A stretch of DNA of 64,000 nucleotides. Source: Proteiniphilum propionicum. GTDB lineage: Bacteria; Bacteroidota; Bacteroidia; Bacteroidales; Dysgonomonadaceae. A program made the position numbers and the translations under genes. Under the pieces are notes generated by a model. That model was not told the DNA's origin, did no database searches, and saw only the letters and a list, made by a program, of their open reading frames with translations. How positions within the stretch are numbered: position 1 is the first letter of the stretch; every line of letters starts with the position of its first letter. Shown here one piece after another: positions 25,951 to 34,939 of the stretch. The DNA is taken from positions 1,727,501-1,791,500 of the forward strand of contig NZ_CP073586.1 of assembly GCF_022267555.1 (NCBI RefSeq). The letters are read 5' to 3'.

Positions 25951-26496
25951 TTATTTTCCTACGGTTTTGTCCAGTTTCTTTTGCAGATTACCCTTTGCTC
26001 GTTGCAGTAGTTGTTCTACAGCCCCTTCTGATTTATTCATGATACGGGCGACCTCTTTCTGGGGCAGTTCTTCATATCTGCTCAACACAAAAGCTGTTCG
26101 TTGAGAGGTGGGAAGGCGGTCGATTGCCGCTTTTATCAGTCTGTCTCTCTCCGCTGCTTCCAATTGTTCAAGTGGCGTTTTCTCGTTGCTATAATAGTTG
26201 AAGATGTTTTCGAGCGACAGCAATAACCTGTTTTTACTGTTCCGTTTAATAAAATTAATGCTGCAGTTCGCTGTTATCCGGTAGAGCCATGTGGAAAACT
26301 CAGCCTTTCCTTTGAAGGAGTGCAACGATTCAAAAACCCTTATAAAAACCTCTTGGGTGAGGTCATCCGCATCAGCTTTGGAATGCACGAATCCCATGGC
26401 TGTGCGAAATACCACTCCCTGATATTTTTCTATTAATTCCTTAAAGGCTTGAGTGTTGCCGGAGTTAATTTTTTCTATGAGTTCTGAGTCCGTCAA
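25951..26496 (-). CDS. ECF sigma factor (RpoE family)
   Basis: A 181-aa ECF sigma factor. Region 2 is complete (FKELIEKYQGVVFRTAMGFV, shown in part as YQGVVFRTA, then DADDLTQEVFIRVFES and FSTWLYRITANCSINFI). Region 4 has LPTSQRTAFVLSRYEELPQKEVA and the helix-turn-helix recognition segment SEGAVEQLLQRAKGNL. It heads a four-gene operon with a putative anti-sigma, a Spy-like sensor and an EF-hand-like protein. That pattern suggests an envelope or metal stress regulon, which is inference. A small palindrome, TCCTACGGTAGGA, lies at 26543-26555 upstream. Confidence 0.92.
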   Translation of the reverse strand: MTDSELIEKINSGNTQAFKELIEKYQGVVFRTAMGFVHSKADADDLTQEVFIRVFESLHSFKGKAEFSTWLYRITANCSINFIKRNSKNRLLLSLENIFNYYSNEKTPLEQLEAAERDRLIKAAIDRLPTSQRTAFVLSRYEELPQKEVARIMNKSEGAVEQLLQRAKGNLQKKLDKTVGK

Positions 26497-26542
26497 AGTG
26501 CATGATGTTTGATTTAGTATTTAGACAACAGTTCCCTGATTT

Positions 26543-26555
26543 TCCTACGGTAGGA
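26543..26555. repeat. Small palindrome upstream of the sigma gene
   Basis: TCCTACGGTAGGA is a perfect 6-bp arm palindrome about 47 bases before the sigma ATG. It may be part of an operator or a promoter structure. A palindrome of this size also arises by chance. Confidence 0.3.
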
Positions 26556-26691
26556 TTACTTTTTACGGTTTTATTTCATTCTTTTACGTAAACGTTTTTT
26601 AATCTGCTTGATCGTTAACCGGAACCTGTTTCTTTTTTAACTCCTGGAGGGCTGTATGTGGCGGATGAAAAATAAATTGGTTGCCTGGTCG

Positions 26692-28002
26692 CTACTTCTC
26701 AAAATAGGTTTTCGTTGCTTTATTGTTAAGTCGCACCCGTACCCATTCAGTAATTTTCTTCTGCTCGTTGCGGTTCAGTTCCTTTTTTGATGTGAAGACT
26801 ACGATAGGTATTCGTTCTGATCGGGTTGTATCGGTAAAAATAACCGACTCGGCATAGGAGCAGCTCTTCATCTGTGGGTATATTTGCCTGATCTCCTTTA
26901 AAAGGTTTTCTCCCATCCCAGGTATGTTTTGTATACTGTCCAGTCTCCATTGGGCTTTTTTCAAAGAGGAGGTGGTGATGTTGAGCTTGTTTTCCAGCTC
27001 CTGTGCTTCTGTTAAATAGCGACTGGCACTTTGTTTCAGAATTTCAGCATCTGCTCCTTCAATAATACTGATTTTTGAGGTGTCCAGCTGAAAGATAAGT
27101 GCTTTTTCTTTTATTTGAACCAGTTCTTCTTCGTTAGGCCCATATCCTGAATAGAGGAGTGATATTGAGCTCTGGTTCGGGTCCACCTTTGCTTCAATCA
27201 AGTAGCTGCCGCTTAAAATCGATATCTCCTGCAGATAACGGTTTGAACTTTCAGAAAAACGCTCCTTCTTTACCAGATCGTATCCGAATATGATGCTTGG
27301 GATGATGGTGATAAGCAAAATGGTGGTGATGGCGCTGTTAACCCTTTTACGCTGGGCTGGATCTATGATGCTGCGAATAGGAAGTTTAAGGATCTGACAG
27401 ACGGTGAGTGATGATACCGCAATAAAAACTGTATTAATGGTGAAGAGGTAAAGGGCACCAAAGAAAAAATTCAACTGGAGGGTAGCAAGCCCGTAACCTG
27501 CAGTGCACAGAGGTGGCATTAGTGCAGTGGCAATTGCAACGCCGGGGATTACGTTCCCTTTCAATTTGCTGCTAATGGCTAATATCCCTGCCAGGCCTCC
27601 GAAAAGCGCAATAAATACATCGTAAATAGTGGGGCTTGTGCGTGCCAGTAATTCGGAATGAGCTGTATTTACCGGGGTGATGACAAAATAGAGTGTTGAA
27701 GTGATCAGACTTATACCGATGGCAAATGTGAGGTTTTTTATCGACCGCCTGAACAAATGCCAGTCATAGGTCGCGATGCTATACCCCATACCGTTGATGG
27801 GTCCCATCAGTGGAGATATAAGCATGGCACCTATGATTACCGCTGTTGAATTCATGTTCAGGCCCACCGATGCCACCAGGATGGCACACATTAGAATCCA
27901 CAAGTTGGTTCCCTTGAAGACAATCCCTTTTTCAATTTCAGAGTGGATAACGTCAAAATCTTCCAGTTCTTTTCTGATGTCAAAATAGCTGATTATGCTC
28001 AT
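26692..28002 (-). CDS. DUF389 family membrane protein
   Basis: A 436-aa protein. The N-terminal half has seven or so membrane helices with the DUF389 (TIGR00341) hallmarks STAVIIGAMLISPLMGPI and GVAIATALMPPLCTAGYGLA, plus a PVNTAHSELLARTSPTIYDV loop, cited here as SELLARTSPTIYDV. The C-terminal 190 aa are soluble, with coiled-coil potential near 310-345 and an alpha/beta tail. Its function is not established in the family. It lies alone between the sigma operon and the chimeric gene on the same strand. No promoter with an exact consensus was found upstream; CATCTTTG, one base off, is at 28066-28073 on the minus strand. Confidence 0.85.
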   Translation of the reverse strand: MSIISYFDIRKELEDFDVIHSEIEKGIVFKGTNLWILMCAILVASVGLNMNSTAVIIGAMLISPLMGPINGMGYSIATYDWHLFRRSIKNLTFAIGISLITSTLYFVITPVNTAHSELLARTSPTIYDVFIALFGGLAGILAISSKLKGNVIPGVAIATALMPPLCTAGYGLATLQLNFFFGALYLFTINTVFIAVSSLTVCQILKLPIRSIIDPAQRKRVNSAITTILLITIIPSIIFGYDLVKKERFSESSNRYLQEISILSGSYLIEAKVDPNQSSISLLYSGYGPNEEELVQIKEKALIFQLDTSKISIIEGADAEILKQSASRYLTEAQELENKLNITTSSLKKAQWRLDSIQNIPGMGENLLKEIRQIYPQMKSCSYAESVIFTDTTRSERIPIVVFTSKKELNRNEQKKITEWVRVRLNNKATKTYFEK

Positions 28003-28114
28003 TCTTTTTTGAGTATATGTTAATTATAGCAACGTAGTTTAAGTATGTTATAATTACTTTACTCTTCAAAGATGCAAAAAATAACTGGACATAACTTTTA
28101 TTTTTTTATTTTTT

Positions 28115-29044
28115 TCATTGTGTAACAGAAAAACTTGCTTCATTGGAGTTATCAGCAGAACTTTGAGCAATCCACAGTTTAAAGTCGCCCGGTTCGGTTT
28201 TTTTCTTCATGTCAATTCCGTAGAAGGCCAGATCTTCGGAAGCAAGATTAAACGTTACCTGTTTGGATTCACCCGCCTTTAATGCAATCTTTTTAAACCC
28301 TTTTAGCTCTTTCACCGGGCGGGTTACGCTTGCAACAAGCTGTCGGGTATAAAGCTGTACTACAATCTCTCCGTCTGCCGGCCCTGTATTTCTGACATCA
28401 GCGTTATTTAGTTGTTTGCGTGTCAATAGCCTTTGAAAATCTTCACCGTTGAAACTGCAAAAATCATTATCTATCATTTGCGCAAACATCTTGTCTCCCG
28501 ATGGGAAAAAATACAATACGGCAGGATAGGGCTTGAATGTCCTCACCTCTTTGCCATCGAAGACAAAGAATGCAGAAAACGACTGGAAGTAAATCTTTCC
28601 ATCGAAAGGATATATCGTCCATATTTCATCGTTATGAAACTGATAATCATCAACAATACTTTTTATTGAGTAATAAATAAGCTGATTGGACCGGTTTCGT
28701 TCGAAATATCCGAATTCCTCGAATGAACCTACATATATTCGCTCAGTCGAGTGATTGTTGTCTATATAAATAGACTTTACTGAGAGATTATTGGGGAGTG
28801 GACACAGAGACCAGTTGACTCCGTCAAAACTCAAAAGCCCGTTTTCGTTACCAAAATAGATTACTCCGTTACTGCCCTGTTCTGCTGCCCAGTTTTGGTT
28901 GCCTGCCCTATATATATTTGTAGTATAGTTATAGACCGGGGGAATGAACGGGATTTCCTGTGCACTGCTCCCGATAGAGAGAACGATTAAAATTACGGTT
29001 AAGAGTGTCTTGCAAATATTTTTTTTACGTACAAGATAAATCAT
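28115..29044 (-). pseudogene. Chimera of regulator N-terminus and GH3 glucosidase C-terminus
   Basis: A 309-aa open frame made of two unrelated parts. Residues 1 to about 212 have a signal peptide and Reg_prop beta-propeller repeats (NQNWAAEQGSNGVIYFGNENG, in part VIYFGNENGLLSFDGVNW; ERIYVGSFEEFGYFE). They match the sensor half of a long Bacteroidetes propeller regulator. From about residue 215 the sequence switches to the C-terminal fibronectin-like domain of a GH3 beta-glucosidase (RNTGPADGEIVVQLY, SVTRPVKELKGFKKI, EPGDFKLWIAQSSADNS). Both halves would normally belong to proteins of 750-1000 aa. The junction at about 28391-28420 looks like an in-frame deletion scar. A stable product is unlikely but possible. 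Confidence 0.75.
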
Positions 29045-29075
29045 TTTCAGATCTTCTTTAGTGAGGGACTGATGG

Positions 29076-29801
29076 CTATTTCTTATCTAACAGCTCATCT
29101 ATCTCTTTTTCATTCAGTACTTTTACATTGGTAAAAAGAAATTTTGTATCGAGAAAATTTCCGTATTGATTACACTCAGTGATAGCGTCGTGGAGGCTCG
29201 ACTTAACATCCTTATCAAATGGGAAAAGCATGAGGATGGTAAAGTAGTTTTCTTTGATTACAAATTTTTCAATAACTATTTCTGCTTTTTGCAACTGAAA
29301 AATAAATTCGCGCTCTACCATCTCCTTTTGCAAATCGGTAAGTTCTTGCCTGTTATTGGTTGTGAAAAGGGCGAAAAACCGCAGTTTCTTATCGTGGCCA
29401 CCCAGGCCCGAAGAGATATATACTTGCTGATGCCCCGAAAGGTCTGAGCTAAGAATGATACGGCTGCTGACAAGTGCCATGGACGACCAGTTAAGCAGTT
29501 CAGGCTCTAGTGGACTACTGTGATATGTTTCAATAGATCTGTATGCTCCTACATCGGGTATGGAAGCAAGAAGGGTCAGGCTTTTTTTCTTACGTTCGAT
29601 GGACTCGTCGGGAGAAAATAAAACAGCTACCTCTTCATCTCGCACAAAGGGGGTGTTTTCTCGCCGCATCCTGTCGAAATATCTGAAATACTCCATCTGC
29701 TCCTCAATTGGCACCAGTTCCTCGAGGATATGAAATGAGTCAATTCCCTGTTCATTCAGCGTTTGACGTAATTTTGCCAAAAGATCATCTTGTCCGCTCA
29801 T
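29076..29801 (-). CDS. Conserved hypothetical protein
   Basis: A 241-aa soluble protein with no motif I recognise. The N-terminus is helical and acidic (DDLLAKLRQTLNEQGIDSF, VPIEEQMEYFRYFDRMRREN, in part EEQMEYFRYFDRMRR). The middle has beta-strand patterns (SSMALVSSRIILSSDLSG, KKLRFFALFTTNNR), and a C-terminal ferredoxin-like stretch (FVIKENYFTILMLFPFDKDV, in part YFTILMLFPFDKDV). A TATCTTTG box at 29807-29814 on the minus strand lies only 6 bases from the ATG, so the mRNA may be leaderless. Context gives no clue to its job. It is divergent from dut. Confidence 0.7.
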   Translation of the reverse strand: MSGQDDLLAKLRQTLNEQGIDSFHILEELVPIEEQMEYFRYFDRMRRENTPFVRDEEVAVLFSPDESIERKKKSLTLLASIPDVGAYRSIETYHSSPLEPELLNWSSMALVSSRIILSSDLSGHQQVYISSGLGGHDKKLRFFALFTTNNRQELTDLQKEMVEREFIFQLQKAEIVIEKFVIKENYFTILMLFPFDKDVKSSLHDAITECNQYGNFLDTKFLFTNVKVLNEKEIDELLDKK

Positions 29802-29806
29802 ATATG

Positions 29807-29814
29807 CAAAGATA
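29807..29814 (-). promoter_or_regulatory. -7 element next to the start of the conserved unknown
   Basis: The minus strand reads TATCTTTG, ending 6 bases before the ATG at 29801. The predicted start of transcription would be within a base or two of the start codon. Confidence 0.5.
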
Positions 29815-29955
29815 TGGTTTTTTCTTACTTCACGAGTGACAATCTCTCAAAATGTTATATTCCTTTGGAATTAAATTCCTTAAATTTCATCAAATTGATA
29901 ATAATTTCCTCAGAATTGTATAAATTCGCATAATTAATTCGAATGACTCTCACCA

Positions 29956-30390
29956 ATGAAGATTAAAATAGTAAACATGTCACGTCATCCGCTTCCTGAA
30001 TATGCAACGATGTCGGCTGCCGGACTAGACCTACGTGCGAATATTGAAGAACCTGTTGTTTTAAAGCCTCTGGAGCGAGCCCTTGTGCCGACCGGCATTT
30101 TTATTCAGCTCCCTGAAGGATATGAAGCTCAGATACGCCCCCGAAGCGGATTAGCAATAAAACATGGTATTGGAATTGTGAACTCACCCGGTACAATTGA
30201 TGCCGATTACCGTGGTGAAATTCGGGTGATCATGGTGAACCTGTCGAATGAAAATTTTACCATAAACGACGGAGAACGCATCTGCCAGATGGTGGTTGCT
30301 CAACATGCCAGCGTAGAGTGGGAACCGGTTGACACACTGGATGAAACAAAAAGAGGAGATGGAGGGTTTGGACATACCGGCAAACAATAG
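29956..30390 (+). CDS. dut: dUTP diphosphatase
   Basis: Hydrolyses dUTP to dUMP and pyrophosphate, keeping uracil out of DNA and feeding thymidylate synthesis. All five trimeric-dUTPase motifs are visible in 144 aa: AGLDLRANI near 23, [20 protein letters not shown], in part [17 protein letters not shown], then [18 protein letters not shown], and the Phe-containing C-terminal lid [10 protein letters not shown]. The length is normal. The start at 29956 (MKIKIVNMS) is the only good one. It leads an apparent dut/TPR/DUF4292/EnvC-like gene set, with the TPR gene starting 16 bases after its stop. Confidence 0.96.
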   Translation: MKIKIVNMSRHPLPEYATMSAAGLDLRANIEEPVVLKPLERALVPTGIFIQLPEGYEAQIRPRSGLAIKHGIGIVNSPGTIDADYRGEIRVIMVNLSNENFTINDGERICQMVVAQHASVEWEPVDTLDETKRGDGGFGHTGKQ

Positions 30391-30406
30391 AAACTGTAGG
30401 CAAAGA

Positions 30407-32149
30407 ATGAATTATCTGACAGAAATAAAAAAGCTGAATGCCGGCCTGGTTTTATTATACCTGGTATTGGCAGTTATGCCACTAAAGGCAGTAGCTCGCC
30501 AGGATGTACGTCAAATACATCATAATGAAGCAACTGATAGGAAATTTGATTACTATTTTTACGCTGCTTTGAATGCAAAAGCTCTTGGGAAATATGATGA
30601 AGCTATCGACTTTTTTCAGCATTGTTATGCACTGGATTCAACCAATGCAAATGTAATGGTTGAACTGGGGACTTTCTACAGTGTGCTTCAGGAAAAAGAC
30701 AGGGCGCTGGATTTTTTCCGGAAAGCTGTTCATTACGATAATTCCAACTACTACTATAATATGATGCTTGCGGGATTATGCAAAGAACTCGAGCTTAAAC
30801 AAGACGTTCTTGGCATTTACAGTTCTTTGCTGAAGTTATACCCCGACAGATCAGAACTTTATTTCGAACTGGCAAACGCATATGCAGATAATGGAGAACA
30901 ACAAAAAGCTATAGATGCGCTTAACGAACTTGAAAAAAGTACTGGAATGTCAGAGATGCTTTCACTTAACAAGTTCCGTCTATATTCCCTGATGGACAAA
31001 AAGGAGAAAGCATTTGAAGAAATTCAGCAGTTCATTGACAAAAATCCCGGTGATCCCAGGTATCTTATCCTTATGGGTGATCTATATATGGAAGACAATC
31101 AGGATCAGAAAGCACTGCAATATTACGAACAGGTGAAAGGTATAGATCCTGATTATCCAGAACTTATTCTATCCATGGTGAACTATTATGAGAAAACAAA
31201 CAATAAGCCCGCCGCACAGGCTGAGTTACAGAAAGCCATCACAGGATCGTTTATGGATGTTGAGACAAAACTGCAGCTTCTTACACGTTATCTCGGCATT
31301 CTGCAGCAGAACCGACAGGAACTGAAACAGGCAAATACACTGTTCGAATCACTCTTTGAACAGCATCCCAACAACAGGCAACTGAACATGATTTATGGCA
31401 ATGTCCTCATGCTACAGAATGACAAAGAGGGCGCCATGGAACAGTTCGAGATATATACCAAGGATAATCCTGGTGATCCGGCAGGGTATGAGCAAATGAT
31501 CCGTATTGCCTTGCCTGATGAAGATCTGGAGAAAATTAAGGAGGTAACAACTGAAGCACTAAAACATCTTCCAAAGGAGCCTCAGTTCTATTTCTACTTA
31601 GGTGCTGCCCATTATCAACAGAAGAATTATAAGGAAGCATTAAGGGTATTTGAGGAGGGGTTGAAAAATGCAGTAATGCTGAGTCCAGCTATGGAATCAG
31701 ATTTTCATGGTCAGATAGGCGACCTGAACTATTTTCTTGGGAATAAAGATATTGCTTTCGGATGTTATGAAAAAGCTTTAAAGCTGAATCCGCAAAATCT
31801 TCCTGTTTTAAACAATTACAGTTATTATCTGTCTCTTGAAAAGAGGGATCTGAACAAAGCAGAGCAGATGAGCGGGATTACAATAAAGGCAGATCCGATG
31901 AACCCTACTTACTTAGATACTTACGGGTGGGTATTGTTTGAACAGGGATCTTACCTTATGGCAAAAATATATATTGAAAAGGCCATGGAATATAGCAAGG
32001 AGAATCCATCAGCTGAGGTTTATGAACATTACGGAGACGTTTTGTTCAAAACCGGAGAAAGAGAGAAGGCAATAGAACAGTGGAAAAAGGCAAAAGAACT
32101 GGGACGTGACTCAAAAAAATTAAATGAGTCCACTTTAAAAAGTCCCTGA
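30407..32149 (+). CDS. TPR protein, 3' end altered by an IS insertion
   Basis: A 580-aa secreted protein starting at 30407 (MNYLTEIKKLNAGLV); the signal region ends VMPLKAVARQ. About ten tetratricopeptide repeats follow (DYYFYAALNAKALGKYDEA as ALNAKALGKYDEAIDFF; FYFYLGAAHYQQKNYKEALR as YLGAAHYQQKNYKEAL). The last seven codons (ESTLKSP) are not native: they are read from the terminal inverted repeat of an IS at 32126. Removing the element and one TTAAAT copy restores KLNKKIKTRKL and a stop at 33996-33998. The protein is otherwise intact, so function is probably kept. It normally precedes DUF4292 and EnvC-like genes in one operon, which the IS now splits. Confidence 0.9.
   Translation: MNYLTEIKKLNAGLVLLYLVLAVMPLKAVARQDVRQIHHNEATDRKFDYYFYAALNAKALGKYDEAIDFFQHCYALDSTNANVMVELGTFYSVLQEKDRALDFFRKAVHYDNSNYYYNMMLAGLCKELELKQDVLGIYSSLLKLYPDRSELYFELANAYADNGEQQKAIDALNELEKSTGMSEMLSLNKFRLYSLMDKKEKAFEEIQQFIDKNPGDPRYLILMGDLYMEDNQDQKALQYYEQVKGIDPDYPELILSMVNYYEKTNNKPAAQAELQKAITGSFMDVETKLQLLTRYLGILQQNRQELKQANTLFESLFEQHPNNRQLNMIYGNVLMLQNDKEGAMEQFEIYTKDNPGDPAGYEQMIRIALPDEDLEKIKEVTTEALKHLPKEPQFYFYLGAAHYQQKNYKEALRVFEEGLKNAVMLSPAMESDFHGQIGDLNYFLGNKDIAFGCYEKALKLNPQNLPVLNNYSYYLSLEKRDLNKAEQMSGITIKADPMNPTYLDTYGWVLFEQGSYLMAKIYIEKAMEYSKENPSAEVYEHYGDVLFKTGEREKAIEQWKKAKELGRDSKKLNESTLKSP
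32120..32125. repeat. Target-site duplication, left copy
   Basis: TTAAAT directly precedes the left end of the IS and is repeated at 33966-33971 after the right end. A 6-bp duplication shows the insertion was by transposition. Confidence 0.8.
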
Positions 32150-33965
32150 CTTTAATTTTGTTGTTTTATTTCCGTTTTTTGTTGATAAAACGCTCTGAAA
32201 ATCCCTTGTTATCAGATAAAAAAATCGTATTTTGCATCACCTAAAAGAGAAGAAATCATGTTCAAGAAGACATCTGTAAATCCACAATATGACATGTTTT
32301 CCACACCTTCCACCCAAATGGGTAAGCGTGAGGCAAAAAAATATGATGATCCTGCGGCGTGGCACAACCGGTTTTATGCAAACGTCACCTCCCAAATAGA
32401 CGAAACCATATTTGCTCCCCTTTTCAAACAGGGTAACATGGGCGCTCCCAATGCTTCCATACGGGTGATTATCGGAATGTCCATCATCAAGGAGGGTTTT
32501 GGCTGTAGCGATGAAGATCTGTTCGATAAATGCCAGTTCGATCTCCTGGTGCGTAAAGCCCTGGGTCTAGTCTCCCTGAGTGATGTTGCACCCTCTATCG
32601 ATACTTATTATTTACTGAGAAGGCGTATTTGTGAATACGAAAACCGGTATGGTGTAAACCTGATGGAAAAGAGCTTCGAGCAGCTCACTGGCGACCAACT
32701 CTCCACCTTCAAGATATCCGGCAAATCTGTCCGTATGGACAGTAAGCTCATTGGCAGCAACATCGCCTGGTACTCCCGTTTCGAGATCATTCACAACACT
32801 TTCCGCGGGTTTATCAAGGACCTGGGCGATAGGGGGATGCTTCTTTTGAACCCCAGGCTCAGGAAACAGGTACTTCTATTTTTTAGAAGAAGATGCTCAG
32901 AATATGGTTTACCGCTTAAACAGTGAAACTCTCGGCGAGAAAATCTCTTCCCTGGGTGGGCTCATTTATCAGGTTCTTAAACGCCTTGCAGAGACCACTA
33001 CCGGCTACGACCTTCTTCACCGTGTCTTCCACGAGCAATACGAGGTGGTCAAGGGACAGGCTATCCTTCGTCCCAAAGAGGACATCACGGCCAGGAGCGT
33101 TCAAAACCACAATGACCCCGATGCCGATTATCGAAAAAAAAGGAGACCAGAAGGTAAAGGGCTACAGTGTGAACATCACCGAGACCTGTGATGACACGGA
33201 TGAACAGAAGGACAAACCCAACCTGATCGTAAACGTTCAGGTGAAACCGGCAAGTGCTGCAGACAATGGCTACCTGAAGGATGCCGTTACCAACATCCAG
33301 GAGAAGGTAAGCACCGATATAATAGAGAAAGTCTATGCCGATGGTGCTTATCAATCCCCCTGGTAACAGGGAGTTTGCCGATATGAACTCAATTGAACTT
33401 ATAACAAGCGGATTACAAGGGAGACAATCTAAATATGACCTGGAGATGAAGGAGGGTGAGCTGGTTGTCACCCATATCGAAACCGGAGAGATTATCCCTG
33501 CATACAAAACCGGGGGATAAATGGAGGATTGCCACCACAGGCAAGAGCAAGTACCGGTATTTTACGAACGAACAGATAGCAACTGCAGAACTAAGACACG
33601 AACTCGCGGCTATCCCCGGGCAGGAACAGATGAAAAGAAACAACGTGGAGGCAACCATCTTTCAGTATTGCTTCCATACGAGGAACAACAAAACACGATA
33701 CAGAGGTTTGCTCAGGCACAAATTATTTACTTTCGCCAGATGTTTATGGATAAACCATGTCCGCCTTGGAAATTATCTGATAACAATAAGTCAAAGAGCG
33801 CATGAAAATGGTTTAATAACCGATTTTCGCTATATAAAGACCTCCATAAGGGAGAAACTTTTTATCGTGTTTGATTTTTTACTTCCTTGCTTCTCAAAAA
33901 TAGGAAATGAAAAATCAACGAATTACTTTTTTAAACTTAAAATTGCCACTATTTAAAGTGGACTC
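32126..33965 (+). mobile_element. IS1182-like insertion sequence, 1840 bp
   Basis: Terminal inverted repeats are GAGTCCACTTTAAAAAGT on the left (32126-32143) and, reverse-complemented, GAGTCCACTTTAAATAGT on the right (33948-33965), 17 of 18 matching. The TTAAAT target copies flank both ends. The one gene inside is a frameshifted IS1182-type transposase in the same orientation as the TPR gene. The left end sits inside the last codons of the TPR gene. The family assignment rests on the transposase sequence; the ends could also suit a related IS group. Confidence 0.85.
32258..33956 (+). pseudogene. IS1182-family transposase with four frameshifts
   Basis: A DDE transposase that needs five segments to read. 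The first (32258-32926) carries the DUF772-like N-terminus (VIIGMSIIKEGFGCSDEDLFDK) and KISGKSVRMDSKLIGSN. The last ends with RYRGLLRHKLFTFARCLWIN, the DDE_Tnp_1_6 C-terminus. Frames step +1 at four homopolymers: T6 at 32879-32884, A8 at 33134-33141, C5 at 33356-33360 and G5 at 33512-33516. Removing one base at each gives one continuous frame of about 565 aa, the usual IS1182 length. So it is either decayed by slippage or mis-sequenced; the deposited sequence encodes no working enzyme. Confidence 0.85.
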
Positions 33966-33971
33966 TTAAAT
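33966..33971. repeat. Target-site duplication, right copy
   Basis: TTAAAT follows the right end of the IS; it pairs with 32120-32125. The bases after it (from 33972) restore the original C-terminus of the TPR gene in frame. Confidence 0.8.
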
Positions 33972-34087
33972 AAAAAAATAAAAACCCGAAAGTTGTAAAT
34001 GTCCTAGTTGGTAAATAAATGCCGGATGTGGAATTTTTTATGACCGTTATTTGAAATTAAAAAAACAACTGAAATAATTATCGAGCT

Positions 34088-34939
34088 ATGAATATTTCTC
34101 ACTGCAAACATATCTTTTTATTCTTTTTTTTGTTGGGCATTGCTCTAAATTCCTGTAAGCCCAAACAACAGATTGTTTACTCCACCTCTCCTGTGGAAGA
34201 TAAATCATATAATCAGCTTTTCAATGACATTATTACCAGTGAGTTCCCTTACTATACCTTTTCAGCCAAGCTTAATATGAACTTGACTAACGGTTCCAGG
34301 TCCTTAAGTTCAAGAGGAAATATACGCATTGTGAAGGATAATGCCCTTCAGATTTCTATACAACCTCTTTTCGGTGTGGAAATGTTTCGATTTTATATCG
34401 ATCCCGATTCTGTACTGGTGCTCGACAGGATGAACAAACGTTATGTTCAGGAATCTATCAGTTCTTTGAAAGAGCAATATCCGGTAGGATTCGACTTCTA
34501 TACCATGCAATCGGTTTTTACCAATGCTCTTTTTGTTTCAGGAAAAAAGAAGGTGGAAAACTCAGATTACCTTAACTTCAAATACATTCGCACATCAGAT
34601 CAATATTACTATTTAACCGGTAAGGACAGAGAATCGGGGATAGACTACTCATTCACGGTAAATTGTGACGATCGTATCACATTTACACATCTTATGCAAC
34701 CAGAGAAGAAACATTATCTGCAATGGGGATACAATAATTTTGCAATATTGAACAATATTACTTTCCCGCATAAGATGAATGTAACCCTTTCATCTTCATC
34801 ACGAAAGGTTGATGCCGAACTGCTTTTTTCCGATATTATCACAAATCAGCCATTTCAGTTGGGTAAGAGTGTTCCAGTCGGCTATAATAGAACCTCTATA
34901 GATGCAATATTGAAAATTATCTCTCCGAATAAAGACTAA
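34088..34939 (+). CDS. DUF4292 lipoprotein
   Basis: A 283-aa lipoprotein with a clear signal and lipobox (FLLGIALNSCKPK). It matches the Bacteroidetes DUF4292 family: FSAKLNMNLTNGSRS near residue 60, ISIQPLFGVEMFRFYIDPD, and DAELLFSDIITNQPF near the C-terminus. The fold is thought to be LolB-like, so it may act in lipid or lipoprotein handling at the outer membrane, but this is from the family and not shown here. It is 0 bases from the EnvC-like gene. The IS element separates it from its usual upstream TPR neighbour. Confidence 0.87.
   Translation: MNISHCKHIFLFFFLLGIALNSCKPKQQIVYSTSPVEDKSYNQLFNDIITSEFPYYTFSAKLNMNLTNGSRSLSSRGNIRIVKDNALQISIQPLFGVEMFRFYIDPDSVLVLDRMNKRYVQESISSLKEQYPVGFDFYTMQSVFTNALFVSGKKKVENSDYLNFKYIRTSDQYYYLTGKDRESGIDYSFTVNCDDRITFTHLMQPEKKHYLQWGYNNFAILNNITFPHKMNVTLSSSSRKVDAELLFSDIITNQPFQLGKSVPVGYNRTSIDAILKIISPNKD

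Noticed and set aside
25552-26010. Plus-strand frame over the sigma operon
   Set aside because: Antisense to the Spy-like, anti-sigma and sigma genes, which have clear motifs.
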